Positions 37,352-45,909 of a stretch of DNA of 57,042 nucleotides are shown in pieces (position 1 is the first letter of the stretch; every line of letters begins with the position of its first letter). The translations under genes were made by a program, and so were the position numbers. The DNA comes from Lysobacterales bacterium. GTDB taxonomy: Bacteria; Pseudomonadota; Gammaproteobacteria; Xanthomonadales; Marinicellaceae. The DNA is taken from contig JAMOMK010000011.1 in assembly GCA_027067055.1 (NCBI GenBank), forward strand, positions 1 through 57,042, read 5' to 3'. Below the pieces are notes generated by a model. It searched no databases, had not been told where the DNA came from, and saw only the letters and a list, made by a program, of their open reading frames with translations.

Positions 37352-38792
37352 TTCTATTCACTTCGAGTTGTTGAAGGTAATCGACATCAATTTCTGTCAC
37401 ATACTCGTTGGAAAAACACGAGGTATCAAATTGAGTCACGTACTTGTTATCATCCGAACAAGCCAGGATTAAATCATCAAGACTTTGATAAAAGACTTTA
37501 TCAGCCCCCAATATTTCACAAATTTCTTGTTCTGTTCTATTGTGTGCAACCAATTCATTTGCCGCAGGCATATCAATACCATAAACATTGGGGTAACGAA
37601 CAGGAGGTGCCGCTGAAGCAAAATAGACTTTTTTAGCACCTGCTTCTCGTGCCATTTGAATAATCTGAGTAGAGGTCGTTCCACGTACAATAGAATCATC
37701 GACCAATAACACTGTTTTATTTCTAAATTCTAAATCAATCGCATTTAGCTTACGTCTAACCGATTTAACACGCTCTTCTTGACCTGGCATAATAAAGGTT
37801 CGTCCGATATAGCGATTTTTAACAAATCCTTCTCTAAATTTGACATTTAACGCATAAGCCAATGGAATAGCACTTGATCGTGCAGTATCGGGTATAGGTA
37901 TGACCACATCAATGTCGTGTTCTGGAATCTCTTTGATGATTCTTTCTGCTAGAGTCTCTCCCATACGCAATCGGGCTTTATGAACAGAAATATTGTCAAT
38001 TATTGAGTCTTCGCGAGAAAAGTAAACAAATTCAAAAATACATGGTGTATGTTTTTGAACATCTGAACATTGTTGCCTATATAACTTGCCATCAATACCA
38101 ATTAATACCGCTTCACCCGGAGCCACATCGTTGACAAGTTTATATCCATGTAAATCTAATGCGACACTTTCTGATGCCAACATATATTCATCTTGATTAT
38201 TAACAATACGTTTGCCTAATACCAGTGGTCTTATGCCGTTTGGATCACGAAACCCGATGATTCCATGACCTGGAATCATTGCAACCACGGCAAATCCGCC
38301 AACACATCGTTTATTTAAGGCTGTAATGGCAGCAAAAACATGTTCTGCTTTGAGCTTTGGTTCTGTGTTCTTTTGTAATTCATGAGCAAGTACATTAAGT
38401 AAAACTTCTGAATCAGATCCTGTATTTATGTGTCGGCGGTCTTCTTCAAACAATTCATTACGTAATTGCTTTGTGTTAATCAAATTACCGTTATGTGCCA
38501 GAGCGATTCCATAAGGAGAGTTTACATAAAATGGTTGTGCTTCTAAGCGATTGTCGCCACCTGCGGTTGGATAACGCGTATGCCCAATCCCCATATTGCC
38601 ATGTAATTTTTTGACATTTTCTGCATTAAACACATCTCGCACTAAACCATTCTCTTTAACTAAAGCAACACGTCTTTTATCACAAGTTGCTATCCCAGCA
38701 GCATCTTGACCACGGTGTTGTAACACGGTTAGACATTCGTAAATAGTTGTTGCTACTGGCTTTTGGCTGACGACACCAATGACTCCACACAT
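37326..38792 (-). CDS. purF: Amidophosphoribosyltransferase
   Basis: A 488-residue enzyme for the first step of purine synthesis, transferring glutamine amide nitrogen to PRPP. The nucleophile is C2 (MCGVIGV), followed by the Ntn glutaminase domain ([25 protein letters not shown]) and the phosphoribosyltransferase domain with PRPP loop [14 protein letters not shown]. The gene follows cvpA with no gap, as in E. coli, and overlaps ubiH by 26 bases downstream. Confidence 0.98.
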   Translation of the reverse strand: MCGVIGVVSQKPVATTIYECLTVLQHRGQDAAGIATCDKRRVALVKENGLVRDVFNAENVKKLHGNMGIGHTRYPTAGGDNRLEAQPFYVNSPYGIALAHNGNLINTKQLRNELFEEDRRHINTGSDSEVLLNVLAHELQKNTEPKLKAEHVFAAITALNKRCVGGFAVVAMIPGHGIIGFRDPNGIRPLVLGKRIVNNQDEYMLASESVALDLHGYKLVNDVAPGEAVLIGIDGKLYRQQCSDVQKHTPCIFEFVYFSREDSIIDNISVHKARLRMGETLAERIIKEIPEHDIDVVIPIPDTARSSAIPLAYALNVKFREGFVKNRYIGRTFIMPGQEERVKSVRRKLNAIDLEFRNKTVLLVDDSIVRGTTSTQIIQMAREAGAKKVYFASAAPPVRYPNVYGIDMPAANELVAHNRTEQEICEILGADKVFYQSLDDLILACSDDNKYVTQFDTSCFSNEYVTEIDVDYLQQLEVNRSDKAKQQA

Positions 38793-39425
38793 TTATTTAT
38801 CCTCTGATGTATTTTGATTAGGTTTGAGTGTTTCGGTTATTTTGTCTTTTGATTCTGTGACAATTTTATCAATTAACGATTCCATGCCATTGGTGTCTTT
38901 CTTTGCTTTTTCCAGCTCTTCCGCTTTTTTTGTTTCCAAGAAGGAAAAATAATTTTTAAACTGATCAGGCATATTGTCTCTAGCCCATTCAGAAATTTTA
39001 GTAAAATGAGGAACTAATTTGGACTCCTGCCACCACGGATCTTCTGATAATGGCGTTGCTTGCACAAAGAAGGTAATGGCAACAATGGCAATTAAGCCAC
39101 GCATAGCACCAAAAAACATACCGAAAAACCGATCTGTACCACTTAATCCAGTTGATTTAATCAGTTTACCAATAATAAAATTAATAATTCCTCCAATAAT
39201 TAAAGCTGAAATAAATAAAGCAACAAAAGCGATTAAATGACGTGCCGATGGCAATTCAATATAACTGGTTAACGCATTGGCTCCTGTGTCAACAAAATGA
39301 TAAGCAATCCAAAATGCCCCTGCCCAAATCACTAAAGAGAAGACTTCTCGGGTTAAACCCCGAAATAAACTGATAATAACAGAAAGACCTAAAATTGCTA
39401 AAAACACATAATCTAACCAGTTCAT
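38793..39425 (-). CDS. cvpA: CvpA-family membrane protein
   Basis: A 210-residue inner-membrane protein with four membrane segments in the first 130 residues (start NWLDYVFLAILGLSVIISLFRG) and a soluble lysine/glutamate-rich tail. CvpA is needed for colicin V export in E. coli and is usually upstream of purF, exactly as here. GGAG lies 8 bases before the ATG. Confidence 0.93.
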   Translation of the reverse strand: MNWLDYVFLAILGLSVIISLFRGLTREVFSLVIWAGAFWIAYHFVDTGANALTSYIELPSARHLIAFVALFISALIIGGIINFIIGKLIKSTGLSGTDRFFGMFFGAMRGLIAIVAITFFVQATPLSEDPWWQESKLVPHFTKISEWARDNMPDQFKNYFSFLETKKAEELEKAKKDTNGMESLIDKIVTESKDKITETLKPNQNTSEDK

Positions 39426-39434
39426 TGTTTTCTC

Positions 39435-40376
39435 CTAGAGCACTACTTTTTGTTTTTCATGGGGCTTAACAATACCTTTAAGATTCATGCTCTTCTTTAC
39501 TTTATTTTGTTCCGATAGTGCTTCGTCACGTGTAGCAAATGGTCCTACTCTGACTCGATACATTTTTTTATTAGTAGCAGTGGTTATGGAATCTACAAAA
39601 CTGACAAATCCTTTTTTACGAATTTTATTACGTAGCTTTATCGAGTTTTGCTGATTTGAAAACAAACCTATTTGCACTATCCACCCTGTATCCAACAACA
39701 TTTGCACATCGTCACTGGCACTTTCATTGAGCGTTTCTATACTTGTTTTACCCAATTTCAGTTTAAGATTTTGAATTTTTTTATTTAATTCTTTTGTACG
39801 TGCTAAGTTAATGTATTGCTTAGAATAGACTTTATACATACCTGTGGCAGCATCTTTTTCAACAATCGCATCGATGCCATTGTGGATAAGTTTTGCTTTA
39901 ATTTTTTGTGCATTTTTAATTTCTGAGAATACACCTAATTTTATTCGATAACTGACACCTTTTGTCTCTGGGTTATGCTCTATAATTACTTCAGGAATCT
40001 TTTTAGGTTTTTTTATTTGAGGCTTTTCTTTTGGTGTTTTGATTATTTCTTTAATTTCTTTTTTGGGTTTTTCTTTGTCAATAACCACTGGCTTTTTAGG
40101 TTCTGAATTATCAACAATTTCAACAATAGTCTCTTGCTTTTTAATTGTTGGTCTATCAGCAATAACTTCTTTTTTGATTACCTCATCAACTTGAGTTGCA
40201 TTACCATCAATTGATAATACTTTTTGTATTAATTCTTGTGGTTCTTGTGGAATTTCAATTGTTATACTTTGATTACCATCTTGCGCCGAACCGTCAAACA
40301 ACAAGGGTAAAAATATGACTGCTAGGGCAATCAAAACTGATGCGCCAACTAATCTTTGTTTCAATGCTAAATCCAT
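39435..40376 (-). CDS. dedD: DedD-like SPOR-domain cell-division protein
   Basis: A 313-residue protein with one N-terminal membrane segment (about 9-27), a long K/P/E/I-rich linker (about 60-140) and two SPOR domains (about 143-220 and 233-308). SPOR domains bind denuded septal peptidoglycan glycans. E. coli DedD sits next to cvpA-purF, as here, but with a single SPOR; the apparent duplication is unusual. folC, normally before dedD, is absent. Confidence 0.85.
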   Translation of the reverse strand: MDLALKQRLVGASVLIALAVIFLPLLFDGSAQDGNQSITIEIPQEPQELIQKVLSIDGNATQVDEVIKKEVIADRPTIKKQETIVEIVDNSEPKKPVVIDKEKPKKEIKEIIKTPKEKPQIKKPKKIPEVIIEHNPETKGVSYRIKLGVFSEIKNAQKIKAKLIHNGIDAIVEKDAATGMYKVYSKQYINLARTKELNKKIQNLKLKLGKTSIETLNESASDDVQMLLDTGWIVQIGLFSNQQNSIKLRNKIRKKGFVSFVDSITTATNKKMYRVRVGPFATRDEALSEQNKVKKSMNLKGIVKPHEKQKVVL

Positions 40377-40386
40377 AATAACCTCA

Positions 40387-41661
40387 TTAATGCTGTTGAT
40401 TCATATAGTTTATAAATTCTGTAAACTCAAAACTTTGTTGACCTATCTCTTTTTCTCGTAAAGATTTAAGTGTAATCATTCCAGTTTTGACCTCCTCTTC
40501 TCCGACTATAATAGCAAATTGGGCACCCATTTTGTCAGCTTTTTTAAATTGTGCTTTAAAACTTGTCGGGTTCTGATTCATAAACAATTTTAAGTGCGGC
40601 AAGGCTTCATGAATTCTTTCTGATAATTCATAAACAAATTCCATTGAAACACTTTTATCAACAACCACATAAGTTTTTGATTCATTACTTTGTTGCCAAA
40701 GATTTAAATCTTTGATTATCTCAACTATTCGGTCAACACCCATTGCAAATCCGACAGCAGGAGTTGGCTTGCCACCTTGAAGTTCGACTAAGCCATCGTA
40801 ACGTCCACCTCCACAAATTGTCCCTTGTGAACCAAGATCAGTCGTTATCCATTCAAACACTGTCTTCGAGTAATAGTCCAAGCCTCGAACCAATTTAGGA
40901 TTGATTGTATAAGAAACCCCACAACTATCTAAGATTGATTTAAGTTGTTGAAAGTGTTCTTTTGACTCTTCGTCTAAGTAGTCACTTAATACTGGAGCAG
41001 TATCGATTACAGGCTTCATTTTAGGGTTTTTAGAATCTAAAATTCGAAGAGGATTGGTTAATAAACGTTTTTGTGCATCTTCATCCAATAATTCTGCATG
41101 TGTCTGAAAATAAGCAATAAGCACTTCACGGTAAGCTTTACGCGATTGACTAGTCCCCAATGAATTGATTTCGAGTTGAATATTTGGCAAACCAAGGTTT
41201 TTCCACAATCGAGCCGTCATTAAAATAAGTTCAGCATCAGCATGGGCTGATTCTACATTAAAATATTCGGCTCCAATCTGCGTGAACTGGCGATTTCTGC
41301 CTTTTTGTGGTTGTTCATAACGAAACATGGGTCCAATATACCAAAGTTTTTGAGTCAAGCCGCGATTGCATAAATTGTTCTGAATTACAGCACGTACACA
41401 ACCTGCAGTACCCTCTGGTCTTAAACTTAATGGTAAACCTTTACGACTATGAAATGAAAACATTTCTTTTTCTACCACATCCGTGGCTTCACCTATTGTG
41501 GTATGGAAAAGTTGAGTTTCTTCAACAATAGGAAATCTTATTTGCTGGTAAGAATACGATTGGAAAGTTTCTTCTGCGATACGCTCAACCCGTTGCCAAA
41601 TCCAACTCTCATCTGGCAAAACATCATACATTCCTTTTATTCGTGATATTATCTTATTCAA
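40387..41661 (-). CDS. hisS: Histidine--tRNA ligase
   Basis: A 424-residue class II synthetase. Motif 2 (MFRYEQPQKGRNRQF), the histidine-specific LVRGLDYYSKTVFEW and the GGGRYDGL and PAVGFAMGVDR motifs are all present. It is followed by dedD after 10 bases. In many gammaproteobacteria ispG lies between rodZ and hisS and bamB/yfgM follow; neither is here. A short hairpin (AAACTC-loop-GAGTTT) directly precedes the start codon and no good ribosome binding site is seen. Confidence 0.97.
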   Translation of the reverse strand: MNKIISRIKGMYDVLPDESWIWQRVERIAEETFQSYSYQQIRFPIVEETQLFHTTIGEATDVVEKEMFSFHSRKGLPLSLRPEGTAGCVRAVIQNNLCNRGLTQKLWYIGPMFRYEQPQKGRNRQFTQIGAEYFNVESAHADAELILMTARLWKNLGLPNIQLEINSLGTSQSRKAYREVLIAYFQTHAELLDEDAQKRLLTNPLRILDSKNPKMKPVIDTAPVLSDYLDEESKEHFQQLKSILDSCGVSYTINPKLVRGLDYYSKTVFEWITTDLGSQGTICGGGRYDGLVELQGGKPTPAVGFAMGVDRIVEIIKDLNLWQQSNESKTYVVVDKSVSMEFVYELSERIHEALPHLKLFMNQNPTSFKAQFKKADKMGAQFAIIVGEEEVKTGMITLKSLREKEIGQQSFEFTEFINYMNQQH

Positions 41662-41764
41662 ATCTAAACTCTAATATTGTTGAGTTTTTATTTTAAATCA
41701 AATCAAATATAATTCAATCAAAGAATGAACTTGAGTTGAGATAATTACTTTGCTGAAGTGTTAA

Positions 41765-42667
41765 TTAACCCTCTGTTGGCCAATTAAAATCTGCAATATT
41801 CTTTTTAGAAAAATCACTTAACTTTAAAACTTTGCCATTAATTTCAATTTTAACATTTTTTGTATTTCCTATCCTAAAATGAACGGGTTTTTCTGACTCT
41901 AGCACTATTGTCCCAGGTTTTAACAAATCATTGTGCAGTTTATTCCCATCAAAGTTCTCAACCTTAACCCAACTTGTTTGCGCTGCCGTTATTGAAATTG
42001 TGTATTTGCTCGACGGTAATTGCAGAGTTTCTTGTTCTACTTTTTGTGGCATCTCTAAATTAATAATATCATCTACGTTAGATTGAGATGATTGTTCTTG
42101 AGTCTCAACAGAACCTTCTGAATCATCTGACTTATCTAAACTTGGAATGAGTGAAGAGTAGTGGTAATTATCATCCTTTACACTTTCAATTTCATTATCT
42201 AATGTATTATTTTTCTGTGGAGTAATTTCCAAACTATCCGTGTTCACAATTTCAATACTTTGTGCGGATCTTGAACTTTTCATGTAGTTCTTCAATACAA
42301 ACCAACCACTAACACTCACTGCAATGAGGATAGAGGTGCCTAAAGCATAACTCATTACACTCTTTGAACGACGCTTTAATTTAATGCCTTTCGCCATACT
42401 ATGACTGGTATTAACCAAAGGAATATTTATTTCTGTCTTTGGAACTAAATCAATATATGGCTGTGCATCAACACCCAGTAATTTAGTATAATTACTAAGA
42501 TAACCGCGCACATAGGGAAATGCGCCTAATTCTGAAAATTGACCACTCTCTAACTTTTTTATCACATCAGTTGATAGCTTTAGTTCTTCAGCTATTTCTT
42601 CAATAGACAATCCTTTATCAATTCGCAATGTTTTTAAGTTATTAGTATTGTTTTCATTTGAACTCAT
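41765..42667 (-). CDS. rodZ: RodZ-like cytoskeletal membrane protein
   Basis: A 300-residue protein with a cytoplasmic helix-turn-helix domain (about 8-70: LRIDKGLSIEEIAEEL, PYVRGYLSNYTKLL), one membrane segment (about 104-126), an acidic/serine linker and a C-terminal DUF4115 domain (about 225-298: ISITAAQTSWVKVENFDG). RodZ links MreB to the cell-wall elongation machinery. Its position directly after pilF, one base away, is typical. Confidence 0.93.
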   Translation of the reverse strand: MSSNENNTNNLKTLRIDKGLSIEEIAEELKLSTDVIKKLESGQFSELGAFPYVRGYLSNYTKLLGVDAQPYIDLVPKTEINIPLVNTSHSMAKGIKLKRRSKSVMSYALGTSILIAVSVSGWFVLKNYMKSSRSAQSIEIVNTDSLEITPQKNNTLDNEIESVKDDNYHYSSLIPSLDKSDDSEGSVETQEQSSQSNVDDIINLEMPQKVEQETLQLPSSKYTISITAAQTSWVKVENFDGNKLHNDLLKPGTIVLESEKPVHFRIGNTKNVKIEINGKVLKLSDFSKKNIADFNWPTEG

Positions 42668-42668
42668 T

Positions 42669-43451
42669 TTAATTCTCTTGGATTTGTTTTAGGGACTCAG
42701 ATTGGGGAAATCTGTTCTTCAATTGGGTCAAATATTTTTTAGCGAGTTTTGTGTGATTCAATCCTTTTTCAACCTGATAACCTGCTGCCAAAATTTTCTC
42801 AGAAGGTTGTACTACTTGTTCTAACCGCTGTAAAAAGGCACGTGACTTCATATACTCACCTTTTTTTAGGTAAATGGTTAATAAATAGTATAATGAATTG
42901 GCCGATTTTTTATTAATTTTTAATGACTCTCTAAAGTATTCTTCAGCTTCTTCATTTTGATTGCTTTTCATAGCACAAACGCCAGCATTTTCATAAGCAG
43001 AGGCCGGTGTTTGGTATTTTGGGTTATCAATGACTTCTATGTACTTGCTAATTGCTTCTTTATACGAACCTCTCTGACATAAAAAATTGGCATAGTTATT
43101 AACAATGTCTGGGTTGCCATTATTGTACTTAATAGACTTTTTATAATGAGTTTCCGCACTATCAAACAACCCTTTTCTATCGTAGACTGTCGCCAACATA
43201 GAGTGGGCTAAAGCATAAGTTGGGTTGATTTTTATTGCCTTTTTGAATTTTTTAATAGCAACATCAATATCACCATCTTTACCTCTCTTGAGGTATCCGA
43301 CACCTAGGTCTACATTAATTTTTTCTGCTGAATTAGTTTCGACTGCTTTAATATTTTCTGTTCGTTTATTAGTGTGTTTGGAACCACCTGATGAAGCACA
43401 AGAACTAACTAACAAGATTAATGACGAAAGAACTATGCTTTTAATTATCAT
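42669..43451 (-). CDS. pilF: Type IV pilus biogenesis lipoprotein PilF/PilW
   Basis: A 260-residue lipoprotein with lipobox VSSC (C18) and six or so TPR repeats (GDIDVAIKKFKKAIKINPTY, AHSMLATVYDRKGLFDSAET). It helps assemble the PilQ secretin in the outer membrane. It sits between rlmN and rodZ, as in pseudomonads. Other pilus genes are not in the window. Confidence 0.92.
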   Translation of the reverse strand: MIIKSIVLSSLILLVSSCASSGGSKHTNKRTENIKAVETNSAEKINVDLGVGYLKRGKDGDIDVAIKKFKKAIKINPTYALAHSMLATVYDRKGLFDSAETHYKKSIKYNNGNPDIVNNYANFLCQRGSYKEAISKYIEVIDNPKYQTPASAYENAGVCAMKSNQNEEAEEYFRESLKINKKSANSLYYLLTIYLKKGEYMKSRAFLQRLEQVVQPSEKILAAGYQVEKGLNHTKLAKKYLTQLKNRFPQSESLKQIQEN

Positions 43452-43455
43452 GATT

Positions 43456-44544
43456 TTAAGAAACCTTTAATTGAATTTGATTGGAACGGCGAGTTCGATC
43501 ATGAAACTCACCAGCCAGTTGTCCACAAGCAGCATCTATGTCATCACCACGAGTCTTTCTTACAGTGGTGACTATGCGACTTTCCTCACATATATTTTGA
43601 AACCTTTCTACAGATTCAGGTAATGAACGTTTAAAGCTATTGCCAGGAAAAGGATTAAATGGAATAAGGTTAATCTTACACGGAATATTTTTAAGTCGTT
43701 TAACCAAAGCTCTTGCGTGTTCAGGCTTATCGTTAATATCCCTTATTAATGTGTATTCAAAAGTAATTTTGGCTTTCCTTTTATCTTTAACAAAATCCTC
43801 ACAAGCTTTTAAAAGCGTTTCTATGTTGTATTTTTTATTAATCGGCATTATTTCACTTCGTAACTCGTCAGTTGCTGCATGCAAAGAAACAGCTAATGAA
43901 ACTTCAATGTCCTCATTAAGCTTATAAATATAGGGAACCATACCTGATGTACTAACTGTTACACGACGTGAGGCTAAACCAAAGCCAAAATCATCCAACA
44001 TTATGCGTAAAGCAGGAAGTACGCGTGAATAATTGGCTAAAGGTTCTCCCATTCCCATTAATACAACATTGGTCAGTTTTCTATTTTTTGTTGATTGCCC
44101 TAATCGTTTTGCAGCAATCCACACTTGTCCAATTATTTCGGCTGTTGTTAAGTGGCGGTTAAAACCTTGAGCGCCTGTTGCACAAAAAGTGCAATTCAAG
44201 GAACAACCAACTTGAGAAGAAATACACAAAGTCCCTCTGCTTTTTTCAGGAATATAAACAGTTTCGATGGCATTGCCTTCATTCATCTGCATTAACCACT
44301 TAATTGTTCCATCTTTGGAAATTTTTTCGCTGACAACATGCGGAACTTCTAGTGTTGAAAATATTTGCATCTTAGAACGTAAAGATTTACTGAAATTAGT
44401 GTAATTATCAAAATCTGATTCGTAGTGATGGTAGAGTCCTTTCATAAACTGAGTTGCACGGTATTTTGTTTCACCAATTTTGGCAAACAATTTTTCCAGT
44501 GCAACTCGGTCCAAGCCGAGAAGATTTATTTTTTCTTCTGACAT
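43456..44544 (-). CDS. rlmN: Dual-specificity 23S rRNA / tRNA A2 methyltransferase
   Basis: About 362 residues. Radical SAM protein with the cluster motif CSLNCTFC, preceded by SSQVGC, and the family's C-terminal resolving cysteine region (DIDAACGQL). It methylates C2 of A2503 in 23S rRNA and A37 in some tRNAs. I chose ATG at 44544 (MSEEKINLLGL), since a longer frame to 44604 would run into ndk. The start is 19 bases after the ndk stop. Confidence 0.95.
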   Translation of the reverse strand: MSEEKINLLGLDRVALEKLFAKIGETKYRATQFMKGLYHHYESDFDNYTNFSKSLRSKMQIFSTLEVPHVVSEKISKDGTIKWLMQMNEGNAIETVYIPEKSRGTLCISSQVGCSLNCTFCATGAQGFNRHLTTAEIIGQVWIAAKRLGQSTKNRKLTNVVLMGMGEPLANYSRVLPALRIMLDDFGFGLASRRVTVSTSGMVPYIYKLNEDIEVSLAVSLHAATDELRSEIMPINKKYNIETLLKACEDFVKDKRKAKITFEYTLIRDINDKPEHARALVKRLKNIPCKINLIPFNPFPGNSFKRSLPESVERFQNICEESRIVTTVRKTRGDDIDAACGQLAGEFHDRTRRSNQIQLKVS

Positions 44545-44563
44545 AATTTTATACTTTAAAGGA

Positions 44564-44989
44564 CTATCTAGGGTTAACTTCTGTACTAGCAAAGAAATAA
44601 GCAATTTCTACTGCTGCAGTTTCTGGAGCATCTGATCCATGCACAGCATTGGCGTCTATACTTTCTGCAAAATCAGCACGAATTGTACCTGCTTCAGCTT
44701 CGCTTGGATTAGTCGCACCCATTAATTCGCGGTTTTTAGCAATCGCACCATCACCTTGTAAGGCTTGTATCATAACAGGGCCTGAAGTCATAAATGTAAC
44801 AAGGTCTGCAAAAAAAGGACGCTCCTTATGTACAGCGTAGAAACCTTCTGCTTCTTGCTGACTTAAATGCTTCATTTTAGATGCAATAACCTTAAGACCT
44901 GCATCTTCGAATCTTTGATAAATTTGTCCAATAACATTTTTTGCTACTGCATCTGGTTTTATGATTGACAATGTTTGTTCAACTGCCAT
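44564..44989 (-). CDS. ndk: Nucleoside-diphosphate kinase
   Basis: A 141-residue enzyme that balances nucleoside triphosphates by phosphate transfer through a histidine. Active-site motif [16 protein letters not shown] with its conserved His is present, and [13 protein letters not shown] at the start. First gene of ndk-rlmN-pilF-rodZ. GGAG is 10 bases before the start. Confidence 0.98.
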   Translation of the reverse strand: MAVEQTLSIIKPDAVAKNVIGQIYQRFEDAGLKVIASKMKHLSQQEAEGFYAVHKERPFFADLVTFMTSGPVMIQALQGDGAIAKNRELMGATNPSEAEAGTIRADFAESIDANAVHGSDAPETAAVEIAYFFASTEVNPR

Positions 44990-45204
44990 ATTATTTTAAC
45001 TCCACTTAATTTTTAAGAAAATATTCTTTTACTTTCTTAACGTTACACAAAATATTTAACCTAATATTTTAACTTAGCATTGATTTATTTTGAATCAAAA
45101 CATCAAGTTTTCATTAGATTAAACCTAAAATGCGCGATTATACATGGTTTTAGTCAATAATTGTGCATATGATTCACTTTTCCATTAGTTTTTATTCTCT
45201 CATA

Positions 45205-45214
45205 CGAACGTTTG
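45205..45214. promoter_or_regulatory. Possible PsrA operator
   Basis: CGAACGTTTG is an imperfect palindrome with AAC/GTT half-sites, about 60 bases before psrA and just upstream of a TATAAA (45238-45243). PsrA sites in pseudomonads contain AAAC and GTTT half-sites. The spacing differs, so this is tentative. Confidence 0.25.
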
Positions 45215-45275
45215 AATTGTAATCAAAAATCCAATCATATAAAATAGCCAAATAATCACAGTTAATACTTTAAAA

Positions 45276-45902
45276 ATGACAGTCTTATCAACCAAAGAAA
45301 GAATCCTAAACACTACTGAAAAACTAATCTCCGAAAAAGGCTTTTCAGGTATTTCTTTGCGCACAATTAGCACTCATGCCAAGACAAATTTAGCCGCAGT
45401 AAACTACCACTTTGGCAACAAAGAAAAGTTAATTGAGATGATGTTAGAAAGGCGACTCGACACACTCTTCGAATTACGCGTTAATCTTCTTGATGAATTA
45501 GAAAGCGGCAGTTCAAAGCCCTGTAATTTAAAACATATATTAAAAGCATTTATTGCCCCCGCTCTTACCATGAGCAATGACTATCACCAAGGTGGCAAAC
45601 GATTTATGCTCGTTCTTGCACGTGCCTATGCAGAAAAAAGTGAATTTTTACACAGCCTATTGAGTAAGAGGTATGCTGATATTATAAAAAGGTTTGCACA
45701 ATCAATTCAAAGAGCAACGCCTTACCTCGATGAAAATGTTGTTTTTTGGCGCTTTCATTTTATTATGGGTTCTCTTATTTATGTGATGGCAGATTTTGGC
45801 GCATCAACCAAAACATCTGACATGAGTGAATCAGACTATTTCAACCTGTGCTGCAATGAATTAATTGAATTTGCTTTAGCCTCTTTAACTCAGTCAAAAT
45901 AA
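45276..45902 (+). CDS. psrA: TetR-family regulator, PsrA-like
   Basis: A 208-residue repressor. The N-terminal helix-turn-helix (residues 6-52) reads SLRTISTHAKTNLAAVNYHFG, very close to PsrA, whose C-terminal ligand domain binds long-chain fatty acids or acyl-CoA. Known role of PsrA in pseudomonads: it represses beta-oxidation genes and itself until fatty acids bind. Here it lies 7 bases before the fadE-like gene and heads the fad operon, so self-control and control of fadE-fadN-fadA are likely (inference). Confidence 0.85.
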   Translation: MTVLSTKERILNTTEKLISEKGFSGISLRTISTHAKTNLAAVNYHFGNKEKLIEMMLERRLDTLFELRVNLLDELESGSSKPCNLKHILKAFIAPALTMSNDYHQGGKRFMLVLARAYAEKSEFLHSLLSKRYADIIKRFAQSIQRATPYLDENVVFWRFHFIMGSLIYVMADFGASTKTSDMSESDYFNLCCNELIEFALASLTQSK

Positions 45903-45909
45903 ATCAATT

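Noticed and set aside
41667-41686. Hairpin AAACTC...GAGTTT before hisS as attenuator or terminator
   Set aside because: Short 6-bp stem, and the T run is on the strand opposite to transcription; no leader peptide seen.
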